The notes beneath the pieces are model-generated. The model was not told the DNA's origin. It worked only from the letters and a program-made list of their open reading frames with translations, and ran no database searches. From Portulaca oleracea (lineage: Eukaryota; Streptophyta; Magnoliopsida; Caryophyllales; Portulacaceae): a stretch of DNA of 64,000 nt. The stretch is from the NCBI GenBank assembly GCA_029582165.1, contig CM055871.1:26122802-26186801 (forward strand), in the 5' to 3' direction. This document shows positions 52,521 to 63,226 of the stretch, piece by piece. Within the stretch, counting starts at the first letter, position 1. Each line of letters opens with the position of its first letter. The position numbers and the translations under genes are program-made.

Positions 52521-53484
52521 GAATTTTTGTTAACTATTCACGTACATTGATTAAAACTCACCCAAAATTATGGAAAATTACCAAAAAATTATCGAAAAAT
52601 AATTAATATTTATCAAAAATTATCAAAACTTATTTACCTTACCTTACCCATGGATCTGACAGACTCGTAATATTCAATTCATACATACATCCAACTGTAA
52701 TTTATGAAGCTCTGCACTAAAAAAAAAGTGACATATATTTACCGCGGGCAAAAATCCCTCTGAGTTGAGTACCTAATTAAATTTGTTCGATTTGAATTAA
52801 GTCGGGTTTGGTCATTATTTTTTTGTCCAAACTTTTAACTCAGAAAATTTGGTTATGTTCGATTTTAGAATCGGGTCGGGTTTGGTTATGTTCGATTTTG
52901 GAATCGGGCCGGGTTTGGGGTAAGAAATTCGGCCATCCGAATTTCGTATCAAGCTCAGGTTCAAACAAATTCAAATGGTGTCCGAACCTTGAAATGCGGA
53001 CAAAATATTGAAATCATGCCTAAATTTAGTGTAAATTCGAGTTTGGCTATATTCGAACAAATTCGAGTTCGGACAAACTCAGATCTATGTTAGGACATCA
53101 CAAAATGTCCGAATTTAAAATTCGGATAGGGTTCAATTTTTTTTTTGTTTGCTTATTCAAATTGACCAAACCCTATTTTTTTTGGGTAGTATGTATTGAT
53201 ATCATTCTTCTCAAGTTTTTGAAGTGTTCAAACAAAGTGTTGGAATTAATTCAATACAAAGGTGAGCTAAAGATTTGGAACATGCATGGTATCAATCTCT
53301 TTATTACATTTCACTTTCAGCTTTGTTCTATTACACACAAATGGGTTGGATCATAATTCATGCAAGACAAAGGTAAAATGCAAAAAATAGAATATGTGAC
53401 TAATGTGGTCAACAACCTAGCTACCATTGCTTAGAGTAGGATATAGTGTGAATCTCTTATTCATCTAGATATAGTATCAAATTG

Positions 53485-53485
<1 letters not shown>
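52521..53485. other. Repeat-derived DNA with TCGGGTTTGG motifs
   Basis: A 27-bp unit around TTTGGTTATGTTCGATTTT is tandemly duplicated at about 52848-52905. The GTCCGAA/TTCGGAC-rich text resembles 28400-28560 and 59090-59345, pointing to one dispersed family. Reading frames here are low-confidence and are not called. Confidence 0.45.

Positions 53486-53489
<4 letters not shown>

Positions 53490-53548
<59 letters not shown>
53490..53548. repeat. AT microsatellite
   Basis: An uninterrupted TA/AT dinucleotide run of nearly 60 bases. A second such run occurs at 53767-53804. Confidence 0.9.
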
Positions 53549-53550
<2 letters not shown>

Positions 53551-53762
53551 CATGTTTATAGAACCGGTCCAAATATCGCTTTAATGGTAAGGTTAGGTTG
53601 AATAATATATAGGAAAAAAATACAAAGTTTGGAAAATGATGAAAAGTTTAAAAAGGTGATTTTTTTGATAAATTTATGAAATTTGTATCGTGGAAATTTA
53701 TAAAATATATAATTTATTTTTATGCAAAATATGTTTTAGAGAATTATATATTTTATACTTCT

Positions 53763-53806
<44 letters not shown>

Positions 53807-53964
53807 CATATTTTTATATGTTGACTGCCATGCACGTTAATAGTTGATGCCATGTCAGCAATTGATGATGTGTTGCCTAGCACAAATTATATCGTTTCAT
53901 TGTGGTGTACTTACATAGGTACACTACATGCATTGAAATAAATCAATTTTTTTTATGTGATTTA

Positions 53965-54236
53965 CTCTATTTGTCCCGTTTTAAGTGTCAAAATACCTAA
54001 TTTTGTAAAATCAATACTCATTGGAATAGAGTAAAAAGTTTGTGTATTGACAAATATATCCTTACACCAATTTCAATGTAAAGAGAGTAATAAAGGAGAA
54101 TTTTAAAAGGTAAATGAAACTCAAATTCATTACGTAAGGGTAATTTGGGTATTTTAATTATTGAAATTGTAAAATTAACAAATAAAAAGGTGCAAGATAG
54201 TTAGAAAAATTGACATTTATTAAGGTACGGAGGGAG
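53965..54236. mobile_element. Stowaway-like MITE
   Basis: The left end CTCTATTTGTCCCG and right end GGTACGGAGGGAG are imperfect inverted repeats, flanked by TA on both sides (53963-53964 and 54237-54238). Confidence 0.7.
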
Positions 54237-54249
54237 TACTTTTGTAAAA

Positions 54250-54355
54250 GTAAAACATTTGATAAATTTAAAAAATATTGATGAATTTTGTAATAATATT
54301 GATAAATTCTTTATGAATTTTATAATTAATATTGATGAACTTTTTAAATTTTTTT
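54250..54355. repeat. Dispersed 100-bp AT-rich repeat, further copy
   Basis: GATAAATTTAAAAAATATTG and TTTTGTAATAATATTGATAA match the copy at 51585-51695. Confidence 0.55.
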
Positions 54356-54370
54356 TAATATAAATGATGT

Positions 54371-54624
54371 CTCCCTCTGTTTGAAATTATTTGTGATTTG
54401 GAATTGATTTGCTAATACCAATGTATCTAATATTTATGGGATAGTTATGAGCACAATTACTAGAATAACCTTGTTACTTTTTAATAACTCTCATTATATC
54501 ACAATAATTATCAAGGGTAAAATAGTAAAATTAGTAATGAATAGATTATTAGGATTACAAAATGACAGACAATTAGAAATGAAAAAAATTAGTTAAAATG
54601 ACAAATAAAAAAACACGGAGGGAG
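54371..54624. mobile_element. Stowaway-like MITE upstream of the Gly/Cys-rich gene
   Basis: CTCCCTCTGTTTGAAATTAT at the left and ACACGGAGGGAG at the right are inverted termini. It ends only 40 bp upstream of the TATA box of the next gene, so it may contribute to that promoter. Confidence 0.65.
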
Positions 54625-54663
54625 TAGATATACCAAGGACATCATATAAGAATTTGATTGTGT

Positions 54664-54671
54664 TATAAATA
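54664..54671 (+). promoter_or_regulatory. TATA box of the Gly/Cys-rich gene
   Basis: TATAAATA in the context GTGTTATAAATACTCCCCC lies 77 bp upstream of the proposed start codon, a normal plant distance. Confidence 0.6.
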
Positions 54672-54740
54672 CTCCCCCTTGCATGGCATTGGTCCTTCAA
54701 TATATTATCATTACTGTTGCATACAAATTTCTTCAAAAGG

Positions 54741-55031
54741 ATGAGGGGTCTCCATGGCAATGGCATTACTACTACTTCATCTACATATTCCGGTAATCCA
54801 TTCGTTTACTGGCACGTTTTTACCGCCGCCATTTTCATCTGCGGGTCCTCGTCGGCCGCCTCGAAGAAAGGCGGCGGCAAGAGTAAGGGACGAGGCTCCA
54901 CTTTTGTCTCTGCTCCGACCACTTTTGTCTCCGGCGGGGCCAACTGCGCCGCTGCTGGTGGTGGAGGCGGTGGTTGTGGTTGTGGTGGTGGTGGTGGTGG
55001 CTGTGGAGGAGGAGGAGGTGGTGGTTGCTGA
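54741..55031 (+). CDS. Small glycine/cysteine-rich single-span membrane protein
   Basis: An intronless reading frame of 96 aa from MRGLHGNGITTTSS. Residues about 20-40 (NPFVYWHVFTAAIFICGSSSAA) form one hydrophobic segment, a membrane span or uncleaved signal anchor. A short basic stretch (KKGGGKSKGRG) follows, then a Ser/Thr/Val segment. The tail consists of Gly runs separated by Cys (GCGCGGGGGGCGGGGGGGC) and ends in Cys. The region has balanced codon use and higher GC than its AT-rich surroundings, and a well-placed TATA box, which argue for a real gene. The start is taken at the second ATG because the upstream eight residues (MHTNFFKR) lie immediately before a better family-like Met. Function is unknown. 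It could be a cell-wall or membrane-associated glycine-rich protein; no enzyme motif is present. Confidence 0.6.
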   Translation: MRGLHGNGITTTSSTYSGNPFVYWHVFTAAIFICGSSSAASKKGGGKSKGRGSTFVSAPTTFVSGGANCAAAGGGGGGCGCGGGGGGCGGGGGGGC

Positions 55032-57414
55032 AAATGTTGTTTTATGGTAATTACTAATTAGGGGGAATATTAATGTTAGTGGTTAATTTGAAGTACTCTA
55101 TGTATGGTATCATTTTGTGTGTTTGATTATTTACTCAATATATTATGTTTAGATATTATTGTGTATCAGTCACTCAAAAGTTATGCATTTGCATTTGGTG
55201 TTGAATGTGCATGGTATCGTTGTTATATATATAAAGCATTTGCTTATATACCAAGAGCAATGTAATTTTTTTTTTGATTATGGAAAGCCAACAAATTTAA
55301 AGTTCACGAAATAGAGTAAAATCATATTATAAAATAACAGACAACTAAATCTAAAAGATAAAAGATATAATTAAAGACAACTAAATTAAACAAAAGTAAA
55401 CAACAAGAACAACACACCCACAACAACCAAAAAACACTAAAAACACTAAGAGCATTGTAATTACAATGCTGAACTAGGCGTTTAATACTTTTTATATTAC
55501 CATAATAAATATTTAATTTTACGCTATATGTTATTGTGTGTCAGTCACTCAAAAATTATATATTTGGTGTTGAATGTCCATGGTAGTGTTGTTATATACA
55601 TCAAGTATTTGCTCTACTTGTATATGCTAAGACTATTTACAATGTTAAACTTTATGTGAGCCCTTCATTTATTATTAATTGTCTCCTGACATCGTTAACT
55701 TCTTAACATATATAGTGTTCTATTATACAAAAGTACTATCATTATATTCATAGCAAAAAATACTATCATAAGGATATAATCTTGTAATTTTTTGATAAAA
55801 ATATGCTATAAGAAGTTCTTAGTCAAAAGGATATTAGAGACAATTAATATAAAACGGAAGAAGTTCCATAATAAACATTTGATCTTGCTTTTACGAAATT
55901 CATTTGTACAATGATGGTGTTTATAAGTTTTTACAATGTTATTATTCATATATAAATAAAAGTGTCTCACATATACCATATTACTCCCACCTTTCCCTAT
56001 ATTACTTCCAATTGGTATTAATTTTTCTATATTTTGTCAAAAATTTAATATGCATAAGTGGACTCCACATCTAAAATGTGGATCACAAGTATTTCAATTT
56101 TTAAGAACCATTATTAATTAGCTAAAACACGCATCATATAAAAATGTTTGGATTTGAGGATGATTTAACCAAATTATTATCTCAAAATCCTCACTTAAAT
56201 CTCCTATTATTAATGCTCTAAGTACATAGATGATTTTATAAAGTTTTGTATTATAAAATCTCTAGTATATATAAAGTCTACTAGATGACTTTATAATACA
56301 AAAGTTTATAGTTTGTTATCATAACTAATATGTCCATACTCTCGACTGTTACAAAAATTTATTTTTTAGATTGTAATGTTTCATTAAACTTCTTTCGCTT
56401 CCGTTCCATGGAGCAGTAGGTAGTGCACTGTATCTAAATCTTGTCTAATTAACTAAAACCAGTCTTTTATATTGTAAAATTTAAGGGTATGATTCGGTGG
56501 CGGATCCAAGATTAAGAGTCAGTAGTGTCATAATAATTTGCTCTAAAAAATTTGAGCAACACAAATCTTAAAACATAAATATCAAAATATCAACAGAACA
56601 CAAAAAATGATATTGAATAACTAATCATACCTACACTTCCGATCAACGAAATGCATCTTCTGAAAACAATCTATGATAGCCTCATTGAATACTTTTCCAA
56701 AGACATCATCCTTAAAATAAGTAAAAACAAAATCGATCATTTAGTTCTATTGTGCAAACTGGTCTTAATAAACTTGAAGCCGAAAATACTCTCTCAATGG
56801 ATGCAGTGGAAACCGAAAGAAGCAAAGCTAACTTGACAGTCAACTGTATGCGGTGGAAGCATCTTTATTGTTAGTTGAACAAGACCTTTCAAGTTTGAGA
56901 ATCTCGGATCATTTCGTACATAATCAATGAAGCTAGTAACATCATCTTGAAGAGTAGTTTAAGTATAAAAATTAAAAAAAAATGAAAAAAAACGTGCCAC
57001 AACAGGTATCAAACCCGCCATCATAGTGTACAATAATAATCCCAACTTTAGTTCAAAAAAATAATATTGTATTTTTTTTGGCACCAAATCTACTTCAATA
57101 TTTTCACTTTCAGATTTTTAAATTTTCCATATTTTTCTATTTTTGTTATTCCTATCAGTAAAAAGGTCATGCAATTTAGCCCAATCTCGATTTCATATTA
57201 ATTTTCTAATGTGTTTTTACCTATCTTCTCTGCAACTAATTTGTGCATGTATAACATTACATACTTTTCTTTTGTAAAATCAAAATATATAACAACTCTA
57301 AATAATCAAATAAGATAAGATGGTGCCTAATAATAAAGATAAAGCCTATATATTATATATCGAGCAACATCTTTGATGATTAATTAACCTTTCTTAAAAA
57401 GCAAGCTGACTATG
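55032..57414. other. AT-rich region with a duplicated gene flank
   Basis: Sequence at 55155-55265 (tcagtcactcaaaa...ttggtgttgaatgt) is repeated, diverged, at 55532-55635. At 56497 a CGGTGGCGGATCC motif resembles the CAGTGGCG hAT terminus at 49587, but no matching right end is found. No other gene is recognised. Confidence 0.5.
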
Positions 57415-57569
57415 TCTTGTTCTTTGAATGAATTATTTTCAAGTTAGGATAGTTAGGTTTGGATAAGTTAGGATAAATTAGAATGTTTTTTTTGGGGAAT
57501 TGTGTTAGGTTGAAATAAGTTATGATAAATTAGGAGAGTTAGAACCAACCTTACAAAAGAACATGGCCT
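57415..57569. mobile_element. MITE family D, second copy
   Basis: CTTGTTCTTTGAATG at the left and TTACAAAAGAACATGGC at the right, with a TAGGATAAGTTAGGATAAATTAG-style interior, mirror the complete copy at 4037-4200 in inverted orientation. Confidence 0.55.
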
Positions 57570-58060
57570 ATCTTATCAAACCTACCATGTTCCTCTACTA
57601 ATACTAATTTACAAGTGAATTTTATGTTCAGAATCAAATATGGTACTTCCTCTTAGCTAGTACCTTAGTAATTGGTAATTCATCTATCCACTACATCACT
57701 GTTTTTTGCTAATCCACAAACTTCTTTTCTACAACATCATAATGTACACATTTGTAAGTTAACATCTAACCCTCAACTAGCATTATCGGAAAAAAAAAAA
57801 ACGTTCGACTTAAAAGTTCAATTGAGTCTGATTTTGGAAAAAAAGAAATTAGGTGTTGTCCCAAATTTTTCGTCTGAATTTTAACGTGAGTAGATTTCCT
57901 TTGGGTTCAAACACAATACATTTCTTATTTTTATTATCTTAGTCCAATTATAAACTTGTCCAAATTCTTGGACACGGTATACACTTGAAAAACACTGGAT
58001 AATATATATATATATATATATATATATCAACTATAAGAGTATAATACTTATTAGCTAGGT

Positions 58061-58094
<34 letters not shown>

Positions 58095-59995
58095 ACTATA
58101 AGAGTATAATACTTATTAGCTAGGTCAAAAAATATGAATAATAGTCTAGTTTAATCAATCATAGTAGAAAATGCACATTTTATATATAATTTTGTAATTA
58201 TGAAAAAATATAAATAATTAATTATTTTTATATTGTTTATAAGTTGTCAAAACCCTCAAAGTGAGGAAACATACTTTTATAATGATTTAGATATACTTGC
58301 ATTTAACTTTATGAATAATTTAGGTAAAATGCAAAATAATTAACAACTATCTTACGTCAAGATGTTTATCATTTTGCTTTTTTATGTTTTTATTGGTGTT
58401 ACAGTTTCTCCTCTATTTATATAGGTTCGACGGAGGGCTGATTTTTACAATATTCATTTGTTCTCTCTTTTAGGTCATATGTTTGTGGGTAGGTAATTCT
58501 TCAAGTGGTAAAGTAGCACATGCAACCTTGATTACTTTGTTATACCCAACTAGCATTGCATATCCGTGCGAGACATATGCAATGCACGAGACAATTTTTA
58601 ATATTTATATGTAAATTATTTTTGGAATAATTTTGTATCAATTATCAATTCAAATAATAATTAGAAATTAATAAGAAAAATTATACAACAATTGTACTAT
58701 CATTATCTTTATTTTCTTTTTGCATAAATTGTCTTTAAAATTGATTTCGATAATATAGTATTGAAGATATTCAAATCTACATTTACTTTCAATATTGTCT
58801 TAATTACATATAGTGATGAATAGTGATAATTTTTTTATTAGTCAATTTGAATAGATGCAAGAGCCTCTATAATTCCTTCAAATCTTTTTCAATAATATTC
58901 AAAAACTTTAATCTTAAACATCGGAATAAACGATGAAGATAATATATATATATCACTAATTTAATTATTAATTTACCTCCATGTATAAAATAATTCACTT
59001 ATAGATAATATAGTACTCTAGAAGATGACATCCTACCATGAGCCTCATTTTGGAAACTCATTGACCTTTGATTACTTGGATTTAGTGTTGATAAAATTTT
59101 GTCCGACTTGGAATAATTAAACTGTCTGACCCGAAAAAAAATCAGGTATGGAAATAGATTTTTCGTCTGGATTTTGATATTGAGTGAGTTGACCAAATAT
59201 TTGGACATAAATTTGACTTTTTTCTATTGTCCGAACTTGATTTTAGTTTCGTTCGAAGAGTCCGACCTGAAATAAAATTGGGTTTGGAGATGAATTTCTC
59301 GTCTGAATTTTGACATTGTCCGACCCGAGTTTACCCGGACCCGTTTTTTGCTAGCGCTACTTGACTTGGAAGGACGATGATACGCATATTGTGACAAAAT
59401 AATTAATAATCATCTTGCATGGCACGACATATTCACAGAAATATGTTTTTAAAAAAAATTGTAAAAAAAGGTATTTGCCATTTGGGACATCACTACTATG
59501 ATTATGTAAATAAAGAAATACATTGACACCTTCAATTAAATTAAACAAAATTATAGGGAGCTTCTCATAAATGTAAAAGAAAAAAATTAATAATTAAAAA
59601 AATCTGAATTTACAAAATTATAACAAATAAATAGAATAAATAAATAAAATTAAATACTTTTCCCAATTTTCGGAATGTAAGCGAGGATCCACTTTTTCCA
59701 CATTACCCATCATGTCTATTTTTTAAAACTTCATTTCATTTATTCTACAACAATAAGAATTCATTTATACCTAGCTTTTCAACTTAAAAAATATTGATTT
59801 GTAGAACTCAACTCATTTAAAAACAGGGTTTACCTTTTTATTTAAAAAGCTTTTTTTTTTTGGTGTCAACTGTCAAACACTCAAACATCAGCATTAAATG
59901 TTAGTAAGAGGTAAAAACAAAAAAAAAAATGGGTTTAATGACTAGAATGGTGCAGCATGCATTACTTTTACCTTTGTTTCTCTGCAACATTCCTT
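57570..59995. other. AT-rich intergenic DNA with local duplications
   Basis: A unit of an AT microsatellite plus tatcaactataagagtataa and attagctaggtca is present twice in tandem (58004-58062 and 58063-58128). The TCCGAC/GACCCGA-rich block 59090-59345 belongs to the dispersed family seen near 28.4 and 52.9 kb. No coding sequence is supported. Confidence 0.5.
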
Positions 59996-60336
59996 CTTCT
60001 ACAGTTCTACCATTTCGTTCTTCACTCTTATTGGACTAGAACTCAACACACTCATCGTTCCCAGTAAAAAAGAAAAAACGCCATTGCTGCTTGAAATCTA
60101 AAGCTCCCAGAGAATAGGAAGTTAGATCTTGAAATTACAACTTTGGAGGGTAAAGAGTGCTTCTTTCTTTGTTTTCTAGGTACCCTTTTCTAAAATTTAG
60201 TCATATACTATCATCATCATCATCATCACCATTTTACCTGAATGTATTTTTGCTTCGTTTAAACAGGTGGCTTCACCCCTTCATAACTTTTTTTTTTTTT
60301 TTAAAACATACAATGTATTTTTGACTCTTCTGTACA

Positions 60337-60540
60337 TTGTGTTCTGAATTTCACATCAAGTGGTTTAATAGATGGGGTGATTCAATATTCAATCTTTCTG
60401 ATGAAATTTCAGTTGCAAAGAGATTATCTTTGGTTTCAAGTGGTTTATTAGATGGGTTGATACTTGAACTGATTTCGCATTTGATAACTCTGTATACCAT
60501 TGCTGTTCTTCTTGCTCTTCCAGGATCTTTCTACGGGTAA
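60337..60540 (+). other. Possible exon of an unidentified gene beside the retrotransposon
   Basis: The sequence from about 59980 has features of a plant 5' leader. A frame of 67 codons then ends in a hydrophobic stretch (LITLYTIAVLLALPGSFYG) followed immediately by a donor-like GG/GTAAAT at 60536. It could be the first coding exon of a membrane or secreted protein interrupted downstream by the retrotransposon at 60868. I do not recognise the family and it may be spurious. Confidence 0.25.
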
Positions 60541-60867
60541 ATTCCTAATTACTGGTTACCGTTGCCATATTTTCAACTGCCTTAATTGATATTGTATTGA
60601 TCTTTACTTGTACTTTTGCATCATCATCATGCGGGTCATTTTGGGAAGATTTTGGTATTTTCATTGGTGATGGGGAATTCTGTTTTAAAATGAAACCAGG
60701 GAACATTACTTATAAATTTTCTAGGAAGATTAATTAAGGAATAACCTGACTGAGGAAATAAGGAAATTTGTATTGCAGTTGTCTGTGCAGCAGATTTAAT
60801 TTGAACCAAACGTGAAAAGTTCAGCAGAATATGGCTTGTAGAGTTGCCAGATAGTTCTGCCCACCAC

Positions 60868-61820
60868 TGATGCATAATTGATGGCCTTATGCATCAAGGT
60901 CAACCATGGAGACATCTAATACTCACCTAGAAGGAAGAAGAGCTCAAGTCTCTCATATATCTCTCTACTTGGAAGGGATCAACTCATATGGTCGTATACT
61001 TTTGCTCCTTAATTCAAGGACCATGAAGCTATCATAGAAGTCATCCTAGAGAGGATTATTCTACATTCCAAGAGCTTTCATATGGTTCAAGAATCTTTAA
61101 GTTTGGATGAGAATCCAAGGAGTTATCATCATTTGAAATCTAGTTTAGTTCATTGTTTTCTTTATGATGTAATCATTAGAATAGATGATGTAAGCCTCAA
61201 GGGGCCTATTTCTTGATTTGTGCACGCGTTTAGGAGGGCTAGGATTACTATAAATACCCCCCTTAGGCCTCTTGTAATCTCATTCATTCAATATATCAAA
61301 TACAAAGTAAACACATGGTGTTGTTTTCTCTCTAGCTTTTGTGCTAGTTTTCGTTTCTCTTGAGGGAGTTTCGAAGTTATCCCCTTCTTCTATTCAAGGG
61401 TGGCATCCTTGAAGGTGAAAGGAAGGAATTGAAGGTCTCTTGAATGTGGTGTGGCTATATCCTTCCAAGAGTCTTCAAAAGCCATCATCTATCCATCGTT
61501 CATTCATCCATTTATCATCCATTTCGTGTTATTCATCAAGAATTCAACAAGAATTCATCAATCATTCAACAAGAAACGTTTGTTCTTCATCAAACACGTC
61601 CAAGCTTCATTCGTTCATCATCAATTATCATTCGTTTGTCCATTCGTTCATCATTTCCATTCGTTGGGTAATCATCTTTCATAGTTCTTTCCATCCTTTT
61701 CGTCCATTTCTATTCCATTTTTGGTTCTTTGGAACTTTGAGAAAGGAGATTCCTATCTTCGTTTTTAAAGATCCTTAGATATTGTGTAATGAGATCATCC
61801 CTTGGTCCCATTATGCATCA
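60868..61820 (+). repeat. 5' LTR
   Basis: It begins TGATGCATAA and ends TTATGCATCA. A TATA box, TATAAATA, lies at 61249-61256 (and at 63603-63610 in the other LTR). The downstream part (61480-61680) is built from CATTCATCC/TTCATCAAG-type short repeats. Several apparent reading frames in that part are repeat artefacts. Confidence 0.9.
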
Positions 61821-61824
61821 AATT

Positions 61825-61836
61825 TGGTATCAGAGC
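61825..61836 (+). promoter_or_regulatory. Primer binding site for initiator tRNA-Met
   Basis: TGGTATCAGAGC starts four bases after the 5' LTR end. It matches the first 12 positions of the common plant retrotransposon primer site complementary to the 3' end of tRNA-Met. Confidence 0.9.
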
Positions 61837-62095
61837 TTAGGAGTTTGATTCTCTTAGTTCTTGAACCATCTTTCTACAAAACTTTCCATCACAAAAACGT
61901 TCCTACCATCTCTCCATCACACGCCATCCATTAGTTCTTCCAAGAACTCATCAAGAACCCATCAAGAACTCATAAAGAACCCTAAACTCCACAAAGAACC
62001 CGTGAGCCCAAACACAAATCCAACCAATTTCCCCCTCACGTCCCTTCTATGCTAACCATCCTACCATGAGTTTCTTGTGATCTTTTGAATCAAGA

Positions 62096-63184
62096 TTGGT
62101 TCTAATGGATTGCAAAAGGTCCAGCAAGAATTCCCAACATGAGCTACAATGTTTGAAGCAACAAATCGATGATCTTGCCAAGCAAATGGAAGAATGTGGG
62201 ATTCTTCCAAAGGGGTCAAGAAGCACAAAATCACGTGTGGTTCACTCTTCTAAGGTTGAATATGAAGCACCTTATGCACGGAGTAAACATTCCAACGAAA
62301 AGAATGGGAAGAAAGTTCAAGAAGATTTCTTGCCATCCGATTACAAAGGTGACTCCATCAACAATCTTGAAGGAATTAAGCAAGGGAGCATGGATGTACT
62401 TGAGTATACAATAGAGTTCAAGTGGCAACTATGGAAGAATGGTCTTAAGGAGGACGATCCACACATTTTGGTATACTACTTTCTTGGTCTTAATGATTAC
62501 ATTCGTCGTGTTGTTGTAAATCATCTTCTCACAAACTTGGAAGAGTTAAGTTCTTTAGCTCTCGATGTTGAAAGACAAAGGAGATGTTGTCATTGCCAAA
62601 GTTTAGGTCACATTGATTTGGAGTGTCCTAACAAGAAGAAAGATGTGTCTTTGGTTGAGTACCAAACACATGATAACAAACCATTTGAAGAGGAAAAGGA
62701 AGAGGAAGTTGGCTTTGACATGAAAGAAGAAGAAATTGGGAATATCGCATATGAGGAGGAGAATAAAGAAGAAGAAATTGGGAATGTCGCATATGAGGAG
62801 GAGAATAAAGAGGAAGAAAAGGTAGAAGAGGAGCATATGGAAAAGTGGCTTGTGACAAAAGAAGCAAGTGTGGCGTATGAGCATCCAAAAGATATCTACT
62901 TAGATCACTTGGTTGAAAGGCCGAAAATTCGAGAGGATGAAATCGCCCAAGTCATCAAGGTACATTGTTTCATGCTAAATGACAAGGGTAAAGTGGTAAG
63001 AATAGACTTGGGGAGTGAGAAGCAACGTGAACAACCCACGTTCACGGTGAAGAAACGCAAATCCAAGTCTTATGGTGTTCAAGAATTGATCGGAAGAAAG
63101 TTTAAGAAGTTCATCAAAGGAATCTATGATGACTTCAAAGCTTTCAAGAAGAAAGTCTTTGTGAAGAAGGCAAGTAAGAGTTGA
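62096..63184 (+). CDS. Gag-like protein of the non-autonomous retrotransposon
   Basis: A 362-aa intact frame. An N-terminal coiled-coil-like segment (LQCLKQQIDDLAKQMEE, about residues 19-36) precedes a shortened retrotransposon-gag region (about 78-160), recognisable from FLPSDYKGD, LEGIKQGSMDVLEYTIEFK and LNDYIRRVV. A zinc knuckle C-x2-C-x4-H-x4-C follows at Cys164, Cys167, His172 and Cys177, which would bind genomic RNA. Next is a Glu-rich acidic segment with a 14-residue tandem duplication (EEEIGNIAYEEENK, 62726-62809), then a basic Lys-rich tail (KKRKSKSYG, GRKFKKFIKG, KKKVFVKKASK). The protein is expected to assemble particles and package element RNA. The W-containing start of a standard Ty3-type gag domain is missing. 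It is not linked to any pol frame. A start at MDCKRSSKN three codons in is also possible. Confidence 0.85.
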   Translation: MVLMDCKRSSKNSQHELQCLKQQIDDLAKQMEECGILPKGSRSTKSRVVHSSKVEYEAPYARSKHSNEKNGKKVQEDFLPSDYKGDSINNLEGIKQGSMDVLEYTIEFKWQLWKNGLKEDDPHILVYYFLGLNDYIRRVVVNHLLTNLEELSSLALDVERQRRCCHCQSLGHIDLECPNKKKDVSLVEYQTHDNKPFEEEKEEEVGFDMKEEEIGNIAYEEENKEEEIGNVAYEEENKEEEKVEEEHMEKWLVTKEASVAYEHPKDIYLDHLVERPKIREDEIAQVIKVHCFMLNDKGKVVRIDLGSEKQREQPTFTVKKRKSKSYGVQELIGRKFKKFIKGIYDDFKAFKKKVFVKKASKS

Positions 63185-63216
63185 TTTTCCAAAGTTTGAG
63201 GACAAACTTTTTCAAC

Positions 63217-63226
63217 CGGGGGTGTA
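63217..63226 (+). promoter_or_regulatory. Polypurine-like tract before the 3' LTR
   Basis: The phrase TTTGAGGACAAAC followed by CCGGGGGTGTA directly precedes the 3' LTR. This order (GAGGACAA... then a G run) is typical of Ty3-class plant elements. The purine run itself is short. Confidence 0.6.

Noticed and set aside
54754..55050. 98-codon frame overlapping the Gly/Cys-rich ORF (VVVVVVVVAVEEEEVVV tail)
   Set aside because: The frame reads a GGT repeat as Val runs. The Gly/Cys frame has a plausible membrane segment and basic linker, so it is preferred, although the alternative cannot be fully excluded.
56497..57010. A further hAT element starting at CGGTGGCGGATCC
   Set aside because: I could not find a matching right terminus or an 8-bp duplication, so only the lone terminus is noted.
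61440..61778. Three overlapping Ser/His-rich frames in the 5' LTR
   Set aside because: They come from CATTCATCC-type short repeats of the LTR and are present in several frames at once.
62603..62888. Antisense hydrophobic frames across the Glu-rich part of the Gag-like ORF
   Set aside because: GAA/GAG repeats read backwards give Phe/Leu runs; no independent support.
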